Shown: positions 46,820 to 59,700, counted from the stretch's first letter. The stretch is 64,000 bases of DNA from Ziziphus jujuba (GCF_031755915.1 NC_083386.1:5645501-5709500), one strand, 5' to 3'. Made by a program: numbers and translations. Notes: a model not told the origin generated them from the sequence alone.

Positions 46820-49620
46820 TGTCAGGACCCGTCCAAAATTCCTCACTGGAACCCTAGACAAGCCCTGATCCTAGGGAAACCCTACCGGACCCTCCAATGG
46901 AAAATCCGACAGAACCTCCCCTAAGGGATGGACTTACCACAAATTTCTGCACTGAAAACACACTTCTATAAACATCCCCTTATTCCTCCCACAATACTAC
47001 AAGTTGATTCCACAAATTTCAGTACTCCAAAAATAAATAACAGTAATCCAGTGCATAAAGTACTACTAAGTATAGAATACAACAAAAGTGAAAGAAATAT
47101 TACAACTGCAATAAAAGAAGAACAGGGTACTTCACGAACTAAAACAGCGATGAAGATCAAGTCCGCTCTGGATGAACACCGACAACCTGGTACCTAGAGG
47201 AACGGAATTTGAAAATATGAGATGCTAATCATCTCAGTGAGTGACCCTATCTACTATACAATATAATACCACGGTAATACAGTAGATAGATAATAATTAA
47301 TTGGAAATAATAATTTCTCTCAAAACCCTTACAATTCTCTCGGTTGGAAAAGTTCCCCTTTTAAAACCTTTTCACAAAACCCTGTGTTCGTATTCCCCGA
47401 AAAACCAAGACATCAAATAAATACCAGAATCGGTAATAATTACATTTTTAATTCCAATACAGTTTCAAAATATTTATTTTAAAATCCCAATTCTGAAATC
47501 ACTTGATGCACCCACTATATACCAGTGGCGCCAACAGTACCCAGCGTCCCAAGGTACCGCCAGAGAGGAGGTTATAGAAAGAAACCGGCATACGGTCGCG
47601 TGGCGTCCCACCGCGCCGCTGCTAACTGGTGTCCCGGCCATGGAGGGGCGGCTTACCCTCATCCGATGGCAACCACAGGACAACCTCATAAAATCACCTG
47701 CGCGCTACTCACACCCACCTGCGCGCTAATCACATCCGTGTGCACACTAACCATATTACATATAAACAGAACACCAGTACATGCATGGTGCATCCAAAAA
47801 ATCATAAAATCCACATATTTAATTTATATATCAAAATCTCAAATTTTCCATAAACATAACGAGTTTATTCCATCCAATTGAACCCAGATATTCTCCACAA
47901 TTTCGTTATAATCAACATCATAAATTCCATGATTTTCAAATCCACCAACTCCCAAATCCACCACTTTAAATATTCACATTTTCCCAATAGCATAAATAAT
48001 TCTTGAAGTATAATAATTAAATCATATAATATTCCATGGACATACTTTATAAAATTTGAAGTCACCAATATCAACAAATATTTTTCTTGAAATATTTGAA
48101 AATCAAATCATGCCCAAATTAATGTTAAAACCACAAGAATTTCGCAATCCTCAATACCATAAAATAATTTTCACATTTGCATAAATTTATATAATGCATA
48201 TTTTCTTTAATCAAAATAAATTCACCAATAATTCCACAATAAATCAAATAAATATTTGGCACATAGAATTTAAATTCCCAAATATTCAAATCACACATAA
48301 TATTCACCAATTTAATTCCCAAAATTAATTTGAAGGTGGGTCACTCACCTGGAGCATGCAATTAAATCATGATCCACCATGGGATCAATTCCACGACTCA
48401 CCCGTGCTCCTAGAACACAATTCACACACAGTCAAATAAATTAATATTTTATTCGGGTAAATAATATCCGGTACCCGGGGGGTCAAACACAAACGTTATC
48501 CAAAATTGACAAATTATATGTCTATGGAAAGCTTGTGAGATGAGGATCACATTACCGACCTCCATTGAGTTCGATTCGACCGGCGGTGACCGGAATTTGG
48601 TCGGAAAGATTCGACCGGTTTTGATCCTTTCGTATCTTGCAAATCGACGGGAGTTGAGTTAATTGGAGCTCAGAATCGAAATCAGAGGGTCCAAATTAGT
48701 GGGAAAGGACCGGTTGCACGACCGATGGCTGCCAGAAAATAGGCAAACCAGCGACACACCGGCCGCCGGCGTTGGAGGCCAATCCCGGCGCGTCCGCTGG
48801 CAATTTGGCCGGAGATTTGGCCGCCGGTGTCGCCCAGCTGCGGGCTTTCACGTCGGCCGGTGCGTGAGTGGTTCCGGTGGCCGAAAAATGTGCAGCAAGG
48901 AGAGAGAGAGATGGCCGGTGGGAAGGAAGAAAGAAAGAAAGAAAGAAGAAGAAGAAGAAGAAGGATCGGGCCCCCTGGCCTTTTTTCCCACGTGGGGAAA
49001 AGAAAGAAAAAAAAAAGAAAAAGAAAAAGGAAAATAAAAAGAAATAAATTAAAATTAATTAAATAATATTAATAATAATATTATTATTTAAAATAATAAT
49101 AAAATAATATGATAATTCACATGGTTGACATGTGGCTTCTCAACATGGTGGCACATGGTCACCTTCATTAAGTCACACGTGACACATCGTTATACGTTCA
49201 AAAATAATATTAAAATAATACAGTATTTGAAAAACTCTACAGGTCCATAACTTCCAAACCACATGTCCAAATCGGACGTGCCGCTAGTCTACGGACTCGT
49301 ATCGACGAGCACTTCACAACCATGCATGAGTCAAAGCTCAACTTTGCATGAATAAAAAGTAAACTCCGGCACCCCTTGGACAGTTTGGACCTCAACTTGT
49401 TTTGCTCATAACTTTCAAACCGTAGCTCCGTTTTCAACGTGCTACTAGTCTACGAACTCGTGCCAACGTGTACTTCGTAACGGTACCTCAGTCAACCTAG
49501 AATTCCAACCGGTCAAAAAGTCAACTTTTGACCCCTTTGGTCAACGGTCAAAGTCAAAGTCAGCGGTCAACCTCGGTCAACGTGCAAAAATTCCGACATG
49601 GTTCAGGACGGGGTGTTACA
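46820..49620 (-). mobile_element. 2.8-kb solo LTR nested in the copia element
   Basis: On the - strand it starts TGTAACACCCCGTCC and ends GGTCCTGACA, flanked by CAAAT (46815-46819 and 49621-49625), a 5-bp duplication. Removing it restores the copia reading ...SNHL|EAVKR, so borders are exact. There are no pol domains and no repeated ends, hence a single LTR. It shares its ends, a tagactagtagcacg motif and a pyrimidine-rich tract with the LTR at 10983-15179, so both belong to one family, probably Ty3/gypsy. Positions 48570-48990 are strikingly GC-rich for this window; the open frames there look incidental. Confidence 0.8.
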
Positions 49621-49625
49621 CAAAT

Positions 49626-50565
49626 GATTTGAATATGGCTTCTCCATAAATCTTCTCACCAAACTAACAGCAAACATGATATCAGGCCTTGTTGACGTTA
49701 GATACATCAAATTTCCAACTAGACTTCTAAAAACACTTGGATTGACAAGTTTTCCTTCACCATTTTTGCTTAACTTTAATCCAGCAACACATGGAGTTGA
49801 TGCAGGATTTGCTTGCTCCATTTTAAACTTCTTCAAAATATCATTTGCATATTTCTCCTGAGAAATAAAAATTCCTTCTCTGCCTTGATGAACTTCAATT
49901 CCCAGAAAATGATGTAGTTTTTCCAAATCTGTCATTTCAAACTCCCTTTTCATTGATGCTCTAAAATTATTTAATAACTCCATATTGTTTCTAGTGAATT
50001 TGAGATCATCAACATAAAGACTCATAATGATGAAACCTTCTTTGCCATGATTTTTGACAAATAGAGTATGCTCATATGGACACTTATGAAACCCATTCTT
50101 CTCAAAATAAGAATTTATTCGGCTATACCAAGCTCTAGGTGATTATCTAAGACCATATAAGGCTTTCCTTAATTTATAAACTTTGTGCTCTTCACCCTTC
50201 TTCACAAAACCAGGTGGTTGCTCAATAAAAATTTCCTCATCAAGATATCCATTCAAGAAGGCAGACTTAACATCCATTTGATAAATTTTCCAATTACTTT
50301 GAGCTGCAAGAGAGATGTTCAACCGAACAGTTTCAAGTCTTGAAACTAGTGCAAAAACTTCTTTGAAATCTTCACCTTCCTTTTGCTTATATCCCTTGGC
50401 AACTAACCTTGCCTTGTATTTGTCGATTGAACCATCTGGATTGATCTTTGTCTTGAGCACCCACTTAACTCCAATAGCATTTTTCTTTGCTAGAAGATAA
50501 GTGAGTTCCCATGTGCTATTTCTTTCAATCGCATCAATTTCTTCCTTCATAGACAGCTTCTTCAA
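49626..50565 (-). pseudogene. Copia reverse transcriptase portion
   Basis: Reads [57 protein letters not shown] and, after a stop in place of Q before SPRAWY (about 50143), SLYVDDLKFT with the catalytic YVDD (about 50005-50016), then LGNLMYLTSTRPDIMFA-like sequence to SNHL. It is a copia-type polymerase; the in-frame stop shows decay. Confidence 0.88.
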
Positions 50566-51600
50566 AAGAAATAGGATCTTCTCCTACAAAAAAAGCAAAG
50601 AAAATATTCTCTTGATTTATTGGCTAAGTTGCATCATATATCTCCTACATAGTCCTTGTCTTTCTCCATTAGGAAGAATCTTCATTTTCTGAATCTTGAG
50701 AATTGCTTTCATCTTCAACTACAACTCATGGTGTATTGAGTGAACCATCTGCTTCAAAGTCATAAAAAATATGATGCTGCATAAAATTTCACATCTTTAC
50801 TTACTACAATCTTCTTTGTAAGTGGATTATACAACTTATAAGCTCCAGATCTTTCACTATATCCCACAAAAATACATTTTTCAGCCTTGTCATCCAACTT
50901 GTTTCTCATAGGATCAGGAATATGTGCATATGCAAGACTTCCAAAAATTCTTAAATGATGAACACTTGGTTTTGATCCGTATCAGGCTTCATGAGGAGTG
51001 TAATTTTGCAAAGCTTTTGTTGGTGACCTATTGATTAAATAAGTAGCACAACATACAGCTTCTGCCTAAAAATCTGATGACAACCCTTTTCTTTCAAGCA
51101 TACACCTTACCATTTCCATGATTATTCTATTTTTCATTTCATAAACACCATTTTGCTGTGGTGAATAACGGGCTGTTAAATTCATGTTTTATACCAGCCT
51201 CTTTACAAAATAATTCAAACTCATTTGAAAGATATTCTCCACCACGATCAGTTCTCAAAGTTTTAATCTCATATCCAGAAAACTTTTCAACTTGAGCTTT
51301 AAAATCCTTAAAAGCTTGAAATGCTTCTGATTTTGCTTTAATAAAGAATGTCCAAACTTTTCATGAAAAATCATCAATAAAAGAAATAAAGAACCTGCTA
51401 GCTCCCATAGATGGTTCTGGCATTGGACCACATAAATCTGAATGGACAAGCTCAAGAGGTTTTCTAGCTTGGTGAAAAGATTTTGAAGGAAAAATCTCAC
51501 GATGCTGCTTTCCAAGTTGGCAAGCTTCACATACTCCAATCATCTGATCAATTTCAGGTAGGCCATTAACCATCTTTCTCTTTGATAGCAACCTTAGACT
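50566..51600 (-). pseudogene. Copia integrase portion
   Basis: From 51591 reads VCEACQLGKQHREIFPSKSF then LELVHSDLCGPMPEPSMGAS and FISFIDDFS, i.e. the second half of the HHCC zinc finger (CxxC) and the start of the DDE core. A frameshift follows near 51360, then a readable LRTDRGGEYLSNEFE-like stretch (about 51225-51265) and degraded sequence to 50566. Confidence 0.8.
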
Positions 51601-51608
51601 TCCAATAT

Positions 51609-53030
51609 TTAAATGCCCAAATCTATCATGCCATATTTTTGAATTTTATTCTTCAACACATCTAAAGCAATCAATATTAGAGATTTCCAGTGTAAGAGGG
51701 AATAAATTATTTGAAGCCACTGGAATTTTAGCAACAAGCTGACTTTCCATCCGTAAAATGCACATATTATCATGGAAGTGAATATCAAATCCCTTTTCAA
51801 AAGTTGCCCAGTGCTTAGCAAATTACATTGCAATTCAGGAACATAATAAACTTCTGACATTTTCTCCAAAGTTCCAGATTTAGTTTTAAAAATAATTTCT
51901 CCCAGACCTTGTACTTTATAGGATTTTGCATCTCCTATTGTCACTTGACCACATTCAAATTCTTCTAATGATGAAAACAGATACTTGTTACCAGTCATAT
52001 GCTTACTTGCTCCACTATCTAAATACCAAACATGATTTATATCACCATAGCAAGCAAGAAGCAAAGTTTCAAAATTACCTTCTTCTTTGTCATGAATGAA
52101 CCCAGCATTCTTTCTTTGATTGGCTGGATTATTCCAACATTCACTTGCTTTATGTCCAGGCTTGTGACACTAATAGCATTCAAAATAGCCACATCCATGC
52201 AAATTAGAGCCTCTTCCTCTTCCTCCTCTGAATCTGGCACCTCTTCCCCTTTATGGTGTGTTCTCTAGTTGATTTATATTTTCTACTGAAGAATCTTCTC
52301 TACTTGGACTTCCTCTTCCTCTTCCATGAAATTTTGAACCTCTTCCTCTATTATTGTCTCCTCTGCCATGTCCTCTAAAATTAGCTCGTGAGAAATTTTG
52401 CCCTCCTGTATTTGTAACTTGTGATTTAAGAGCTTGATCAACAGAAGTATAATTGGTTAAAGCAAGAGTTCTTTTATTTACTCGAAATTCATGAGACTTT
52501 AAAATTCCAAACAACTCCTCTATTGAAACAGTAGATAAATCCTTTGATTCTTCTACTGCAACAACAACAAAATCAAATTTTTATGGAAGGCTTCGAAGAA
52601 CTTTTTCAACAACCTTTTGACTTCTAAAATTTCTCCATTAGAAGTCATTTGATTCACAATAGAAGTAACCTTATTGAAATAGTCTGAGATGCTTTCACTC
52701 TCCTTCATTTCTAATTTTTCTAATTCTGCTCTTAAAGATTGCAGACGTACCTTTTTCATCTTTTCTTCTCCTTTATATGTTGATTGGATCATCTCCCAGG
52801 CTTGCTTGGACGTTTCTACTTTTGCAATTCTTTCAAATACTGGTCTTTCAATGGTTTGATAAATCTGAAAGAGAGCCTTGCTGTCTTTTTCTCTTTTTTC
52901 TTTCAACGATGTGCTTTCTGCTGTAGTTAGACTCTCTTTATTTTCTGGCTCTTCATATCCATCTTCAACAATACTCCATAACTTAAATGATTTTAACAGT
53001 ACCTTCATCTGATGGTCCAATAATCATAAT
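51609..53030 (-). pseudogene. Copia gag and protease portion
   Basis: Gag from about 53030 (frameshifted start, then SFKLWSIVEDGYEEP, KALFQIYQTIERPVFERIAK, AWEMIQSTYKG), an RG-rich linker at 52280-52400, and a CCHC zinc knuckle whose second residue pair is interrupted by a stop (CY*CHKPGHKASEC, stop at 52170-52172). The aspartic protease motif WYLDSGASKHMTG (about 52000-52030) follows. The GAG-pre-integrase region VYYVPELQCNLLSTGQLL is present before a frameshift. Confidence 0.85.
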
Positions 53031-53086
53031 CTTCTCCATTGAAGCGAGGGAATAAGAGAAGCCAGATTGTTCATATTCGCCATAAG

Positions 53087-53098
53087 GCTCTGATACCA
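53087..53098 (-). other. Copia primer-binding site
   Basis: TGGTATCAGAGC on the - strand, two bases inside the right-hand LTR: complementary to the 3' end of initiator methionine tRNA, as in most plant copia elements. Confidence 0.85.
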
Positions 53099-53445
53099 AT
53101 TGTGAGTTTATTTATATATATAATATATATTTTATATAAAGTGTATTACACGTTCAAGAAGGAGAGCCAAAAACAGGAGCCAATACATAAACCTTTTTTT
53201 TATTTATATTTCATACTCCTCTCTTGTTTCAATGGACAAAGAACAGAGATATATATATATGCCTTCACTATTTTCATAGTTCATGAACCATATTTAAAAG
53301 GTTCTTACATTTCCTATGCATATTTATCATATATCCTAGAGAAAGTAAAATATTAAATTTGGTTTATTATTCCAACAAATTCACGGGCAACTGGATCAAC
53401 TGTATGCTCGCTAATTTTTGCACCCATGGAGACAAGAAATTCCAT

Positions 53446-55421
53446 GCCAATTTTCTATAAAAATGAATAAAAAACTATATAATGAAAAAACTAAACCAAA
53501 TCATGACCGAATAGAAAATGTAAAAACTTGTAGAATAAGGGAATTAAGTACCTGCAGATGATTGATTTGTGAATATAAATGGAGCTAGGGAGTAGTACCT
53601 TCCGTCTGTACAATTTTTCTTTTCTGTTTTTTTTTTCTTTTTTGGTTATAGTTTGGAATATATTGCAAAGCAGAAGAGGAAATCAAACAAAAAAAATATT
53701 TGAGATAATTTCAAATCAAATAAAGGAACAAAGAAAGACCAGAAAAATATCAAACTGAAGGAGGGATTAAGTAGCTCCAAATCAGAATGACAGATATTGG
53801 TAACAAGAAAATGGAAGTGCAAGCATGAATATCAAACAACAACTTTAAGGTTAGGGAGAGGATGTGTATGACTATTAGAAATTGAGTATGAGAATGTGAA
53901 AAGCTATACATCTATGGAAGAAAAGCACAAATGACTATTTTTATTGTTTAAGGTAAAGAAAAAGTGCATTTGTTTATTTAAATTTACATATATATGTTTT
54001 GCCATTGTCCTAATCCAACCATGCTTTTGGCTAATTAACTAAAAAAACAATGACAAAGTCTGCTGCTTTATTTATTGCAATATATACTTGCTAATCAAAT
54101 CCTCAAGGATGCCCCCACGGAAACAAAGCAAAGAATATTGAGTATGAACAACCACTATTAACTAATACTAGATTAATAAAAGCACTAAAGGATAACTAAA
54201 AAAAAAAAAAAATCATCCCAGAAGCGCTTTGCTCCTTGCTTGCAAGATTCAAGAGACAAAAACCGAGTAGCAGAGGTAAAGGGTTCTCTTATGGAAAAGG
54301 TTTCTGAAAACAAAATCAGTAAAAGGTAGTTCCATCTTATCCAAACACTACCATAAGCGTTTATATCCTCTTTAAAGTTGTTTTGGACGTTTTAGAATTA
54401 CTCCCAAACAAGCACCAAAGTGAGTGCCATAGGAAGAAGAAAACAAGAAATTTTGGTTATCAGAGAAAAATTGCTTATATATACAGAGATTATAAATAAT
54501 TTAGAAATAGAATTACACCCACAAGCACCGCATGACATTTCTTTTTCCCCCTTTTCGAGGTGTAAAATCAGTAAGTGATATTCAAATCTAATTGTATTTG
54601 AAAAGTTGAATCAAATTCAATCCAAAACTAAAATGGATTAGATTGATATGGATATTATCAATTTCATTACTTTTATTAAAAATTTGGATACCCTGGACCA
54701 AATGGTATTGGTATATTTAAAATTTTTTACATTGATTTTTGTAATGACGGAGAAAGAAAGTTTGATACAGAAAGCATGCAATCAAGGTAAGTCATTAATC
54801 ACAGAAAAAGGAAAAGTCTAATACAGAAATCATGCCTCCCATTAAGGTAAGTAAATAATATCCTGAATTCAAAGAGCAGAACAAAAATTTTAAAAAATTA
54901 GTTCACTCTACCCCCACATTTTTGCTTCTTGTTAAAAGGCCAAAAAAAGTTACTGATTTTTTTTTTTTTTTTTTTTTTTTTGGGAGGAGAAACAGATAGA
55001 GCATAAGGAGAAGAGTTTGAGAATGGGGTTGAGAATAAGCATCACTACCTGGTTGGCTGCTCAAATTTGGATGGTTCTAGGTGAATGGCTTTCAGTGTGT
55101 TTTTTTCTGGCTTATGATATTGCTTCTTCTTTGAGAAGTGAAGATTTTAATTTTGATTGATTTTTTATTGAATTTTCCCACAGATTCCTTCAAAGCTTGA
55201 ATTGGGTTTTACATTTTTTTTTTTTTCTTTTTCTGTTAACTTCCATGTATGTTATGAGTTTTTTTTTTTTTTTCAAATCTTTTTTGTTGTTAGGTTATGA
55301 TGGAATCAATGTGTTTTTGAGTAAGATATTATAGCATTTGTCATTCAGATTGATGTACATATTGATGAACAAAAATAAAATAAAATAAAATAAAAGTTGG
55401 TATATATAATACGATTGCTCC

Positions 55422-55459
<38 letters not shown>

Positions 55460-56470
55460 GCAATAGAAGAATTTTAAATTTAGATGGTAATTAAAACCTA
55501 TTTGTCAATTTTCATATATTATGTTATGGAAAACATTATTCAAGATTAAAAAATTCTTTTCTAAATTTTACGACATTGGGCTCTATTTTTCAGCACTTTT
55601 AGGCTTCACTGACATGGATCTTCTCCATTTCTCTATCATTTTTGGAATGGATGACTAAAGTTTGGATTAACCAAGTTGTGCCATGTCAATAATTGAATCA
55701 AAAAGTTTTCTTTTTTTCCTTTTTTTTTTTTTTGTCCTTTTTATCAATATTAAATTTATGACATTTTAGGAGGAGAAAGTTCCATCCAAATCAAAGTTTG
55801 GACCTAAAATTTGAAGATATATTCTTAATGATTTTTACCATTGAGCTAAATCCAAAAGCTATAGTTGTGTTCATGTCATCATTATTAAATTGGAAATATT
55901 TCTATCAGCCATTAACGAGGATTAATTTGTTTTTATGATTTTAGAATTAAAAATAAATTAACAAAAATATGAAATGAGAGAATAAATTAATAAAATACAA
56001 TTGTTAAGTGAATTATATAATTGAGATAAAAAAAAAAAAATGAAGTGTTTGACTATGAGATATTTAAGGATTATTAAAAAAAAAAAAAAGGCAACATTGT
56101 ATAGATTAATTTAATGGCCGACATTGTGTCATGAAAAAATCACAGATAAGATATCTACGGGTTTCTTGGGAAGAGAAAAAAAAAAAAATCTGCCCTATTG
56201 GATTAGATTAATTTAATGGCCTGGATCATGTTATAAAACGTTAACACTTTTAAAAAGCAATAGATAACACTTACACCAAATTCTTTTACAAAGTTATTTT
56301 ACCGATTAATGTGGCATTACTTTATTAGAGAAAATGATATAAATTAAATATGAATAAGCAATCCTTTAAAATGATAAATGGAAATCAATACAAACAAATA
56401 AAATAGCATTACGTTACTTGCTAAATCAATTGATAAATAGTTTTGTATACAGCTAAGCCCATTGCAATAT
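53446..56470. repeat. Segmental duplicate, upstream of NLR-6 (pair with 21108-24252)
   Basis: Colinear with 21108-24252, same orientation. It lacks the 126-bp tandem duplication, the (GTT)n run and the MITE found there, and has its own (TA)n at 55423-55444 and a TAAAA run at about 55375. Confidence 0.8.
55023..55160 (+). CDS. 45-residue small ORF, copy 2
   Basis: Same length and frame as 22854-22991: MGLRISITTWLAAQIWMVLG through SVCFFLAYDIASSLRSEDFN to FD and TGA. Two replacements (V to I, E to V) and about three silent changes are seen against the first copy, and no indel. Hydrophobic centre, acidic tail. No family recognised; may be a real small gene or conserved by chance of recent duplication. 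Confidence 0.3.
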   Translation: MGLRISITTWLAAQIWMVLGEWLSVCFFLAYDIASSLRSEDFNFD

Positions 56471-56790
56471 AGTTCTCGCATAATTGACCACTTTCAAATT
56501 TAAATCTGTTGTAGAAAGCCAAAATTCACCATCTCCAATACCAGTCCCAAGTGACACAACAAAACCAAAAGAACTAAATTGATGATAATCCCTATTTAGA
56601 ATACAAAATCCTAGACTACTAATTCTACGCTCACCAAAAGTATCCTCAATAAGTCACTATGCCAAATACATACAACTACAGCTAAAAGTAAACAAAAATT
56701 TGTAGATATACATTGATAAAAGTTGTTCAGAGATTAAGAAATTTCCTATTTTGGCCATGGCTGGCAGCCCCTATGATTGCAGTTAATTCT
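56471..56790 (-). other. FY: Probable 3' untranslated region of FY
   Basis: Unique sequence between the end of the duplicated segment and the FY stop codon. It is not shared with 24.9 kb onward, so the cluster duplication ends here. The length fits a 3' UTR; the polyadenylation site was not determined. Confidence 0.5.
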
Positions 56791-59700
56791 CTACTGAGGT
56801 AGCTGACCGTGAGGTGGTCCTTGCGGCGGAGGTTGTGGCATCCCAGATTGATTAGTGGACTACAGTAAGCAAGAAAACAATGCATTAACTTTTGATGATG
56901 TAACAAAGGAAATTAGAGATTTGACTTTTAAAGGGGCCCAAATTCCCTCTACAAAGCAATGCAAGAGCCAAATCAAACTCATGTTTGTAAATAAATTTAG
57001 AGGAAAGCTTGAAATTTATACCTAGCATACAAACAATTATGCTAAATTCCAAAATTGCTCACATAACAAGCAATGTGCATAAAAGCAATAAAAAGAAGCT
57101 TGTGTCTTACCTGGTAGTGATTATACCCAGGCATCATTGGCATTTGTCCGGCTTGTCCCCGGTTGAAAGCACCACCCTGTGGATACATTGGGGGTCCACC
57201 TGTATTCGAAGGACCCTGCATGTTTTGCATGCCATTAGGAAAACCCCCAACCTGAGGAGGCGCTCCTGCAGAGGATCCTCCATGCATTGGGTTCATGCCC
57301 ATAAAATGACCTTGAGGCATTTGTTGAACCATCTGATTCATTGCACCTTGCATCCCCTAATGTCCAAAACAAATGTTATCAATTATAAATTCTTCGACTA
57401 CAAGAAGATGGAAACAAGACATTAAACAATATAAATTGTGTTCAATAATCATACCATTGGACCAGGCATTTGAATAGGAAGTGATGAGGGAACTGATGAG
57501 GGCATAGGCATAGATCCAGGCATGGAAGATGGCATAGATGAAGGCATACCAAGTTGGGGCAACTGGGGTGGGGGACGAGGTAAATGCGGATGTTGGAGCA
57601 AGGGCAAATGGGGAGGCTGTAGCTGTGGCATATTTGGAGGTGGCATAGGCACAGGTTGCATTTGTTGTGGGTGTCCTTGGTGTTGTTGATGTTGTTGTTG
57701 TGGAATCTGTTGAGGGTTTTGTTGATATGGTTGTTGCTGATTGACAGCAAGGAGGGAGGGATGAGGGCCAGGTGGAAGAGGAGGAGCCCCCAAAGGCATT
57801 GAAACTTGATGAGGTGGCTTTTGCTCACCCTGAATTGATGTGTCAAGTGATGGGATAGATAGTGGCATAGCAACTCCAACACCAGGAATCGTTCCCTCAT
57901 TTCTAGCCAACCCAGGAGGAAATGGTCCAGGAGTTGTTGGCCCATCCGATGCTGGAAAATTACCAGGTAAGCGACCAGAAAAAGCAGGATTTTGCTCACC
58001 ATAACCTGAAACAAAGAGAAATGTTTACGGTTATGGAAAATCTTACCTCCAAGTTTAACCATATCTACATCAACTGGAAACTACAAATCTACTGTTTGTC
58101 GGTATATCTAGTTCCTTTTGCATTTTTCTCCTATAGAAGTCTAGAGATTTGTAAGAGCAAAACATGTAAGCATAAATGCCCCGATGTATCAGCAACTTAA
58201 CAATAATCTTCTAAGAAACAACAATAAACTCCTCAAGGGTTCATGCTATTTCATAAATCAAACTTGAAATTATTAAAACCTGAAATGTTATATTCAAAAA
58301 GAAAAAAGGCCATATAAAACTATCAACATTTTAATAAAGATAGCAGGATGCCAACCTTGGTTCTGACCCATGTTAAATTTATCACGAGTTGTGTCTCCTG
58401 GCCTATTTCTGCACCAAAACTTTGTTGTGTGATCATTGCTACCACTGCAGAAGAACCACACAAGATTATCAAATGAAGGGATCAAAATTATTGAACAATG
58501 ATATAGCAAGGATACTACCTTGTAAACATGAAAATATATAATAGCTGTATAGAGTCTTAAAATTCAGATATTTACCTGGGTTTCTGACAAACCTAAGAGA
58601 ATGTTTGCATTTACATTAACATTCAAACTACTTAAAAATCTCTCAGCTGCATGTTGTGATCCTCACTATAATTTTATTTTACTTTTTTAGTATGCATTGG
58701 CATACGACACCAACTTCATAACATCCTTAACACAAAGCATACAAGGAAGGAATCAGGTTTCTGACCAGCTAAGAAACCAATTCCATGTCCTTAACAAAGA
58801 TCAACAATTATACAGACAAAATGAGTTGGAACAAGTGAATATAATCATAACATAAACTTTAATCGTTTATTGTTCACTTATATATAAACAAGAAATAACA
58901 AACAATTGAGGAGATCTCTCTAAATAATAAAATATTTAATTTAAAAGAAAAAAGAAAAGAAAAAGGAAAAAGGAAATGAACTAAGCAGATAAGGTGGTCA
59001 AAAAATAAAAATTAAGTTTACCTGCAAAGAAGATATCCAATAGGATGCCATGCAAGATCCCAAACACTGTTGTCATGGGCATTGGGAATTTCTACTTGGG
59101 GAACTTCATGCCTGTGCATCAGAAAAATTTTGATGACCTTTCAAAACTACTTTCAAACTCCAGCATGGAATGACACAATGTATCACAATGACCCTTAAAA
59201 AGAAAATGATAGATTACTACTTTTGCTTTAAAGATGAAACTCGAAAAGAGAGAAATTTTTTTACTGTCCATCCACACACCTTTATCTCATTTGTAAGGGG
59301 AATTTACCCAACTTCTTCATGACAAATAATACACCATTCTCAGAAACAACATATGTATCTCTAATACGATTTCAGTTTTTCAAGACCTCATTAAACAATT
59401 ATACAATTAAATTTCATATTAGAGCATCTTAAAGGTTTATGATTATACTAGCACATATCATGCATTTTACACTAATTCTTATTCTCCTCTTGTGTTTTAC
59501 CCCAATATCTTGATTCTATAAGAGAATTTTCTATAATAGTCAATGTATCTCCTTATAATTAGGTTGGAAGCTACCAATATGTGTAAGTCATCCAATTCAA
59601 AAAGGAGGAAATGATTCTACTTGGGTACTTGTCTTTTCTTTCCCTACTTTTTCCTTTCACTTTTTTCGCATAGAGGATCTTGATGTGGTTAAAAAACATG

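Larger units (their letters stand above)
45966..53377 (-). mobile_element. Ty1/copia LTR retrotransposon, decayed, with a nested insertion
   Basis: Two similar LTRs, 45966-46249 and 53101-53377 (TGTTGGAATAATAAACC... on the - strand), flanked by the 5-bp duplication AATTC (45961-45965 and 53378-53382). The primer-binding site TGGTATCAGAGC is at 53087-53098, and a polypurine tract (acaggaggga) adjoins the left LTR at about 46250. The order gag, protease, integrase, reverse transcriptase, RNase H is that of Ty1/copia. Without the 2.8-kb nested element it measures about 4.6 kb, normal for the group. Stops and frameshifts in gag, integrase and reverse transcriptase make it inactive. The LTRs differ at roughly ten sites plus simple-repeat length. 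Confidence 0.93.
45691..53445 (-). pseudogene. NLR-6: CC-domain remnant split by a copia element
   Basis: The coding remnant occupies 53378-53445 (start ATG at 53445, MEFLVSMGAKISEHTVDPVA) and, beyond the retrotransposon, 45691-45965 (FHYIYHCKRNVDNFRTQIQH onward). Joined across the AATTC duplication it is a coiled-coil domain with a stop (RIIEMG*) at the same one-base insertion as in NLR-2. A shifted frame then runs on through CSSKSFLNLVSRIQLSK and ends at 45691. NB-ARC and LRR parts are missing. The 5' flank (53446-56470) is paralogous to that of NLR-2. It was therefore already a pseudogene before the transposon landed, if the shared frameshift is ancestral. Confidence 0.85.

Noticed and set aside
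48663..49037. 124-codon basic ORF in the GC-rich part of the nested LTR
   Set aside because: Falls within an LTR, ends in a translated GAA/AAG simple repeat, no domain; GC-rich DNA lacks stop codons by composition.
57009..58200. Several ORFs antisense to or out of frame with FY exons
   Set aside because: They overlap well-supported FY exons in another frame and have no independent support.
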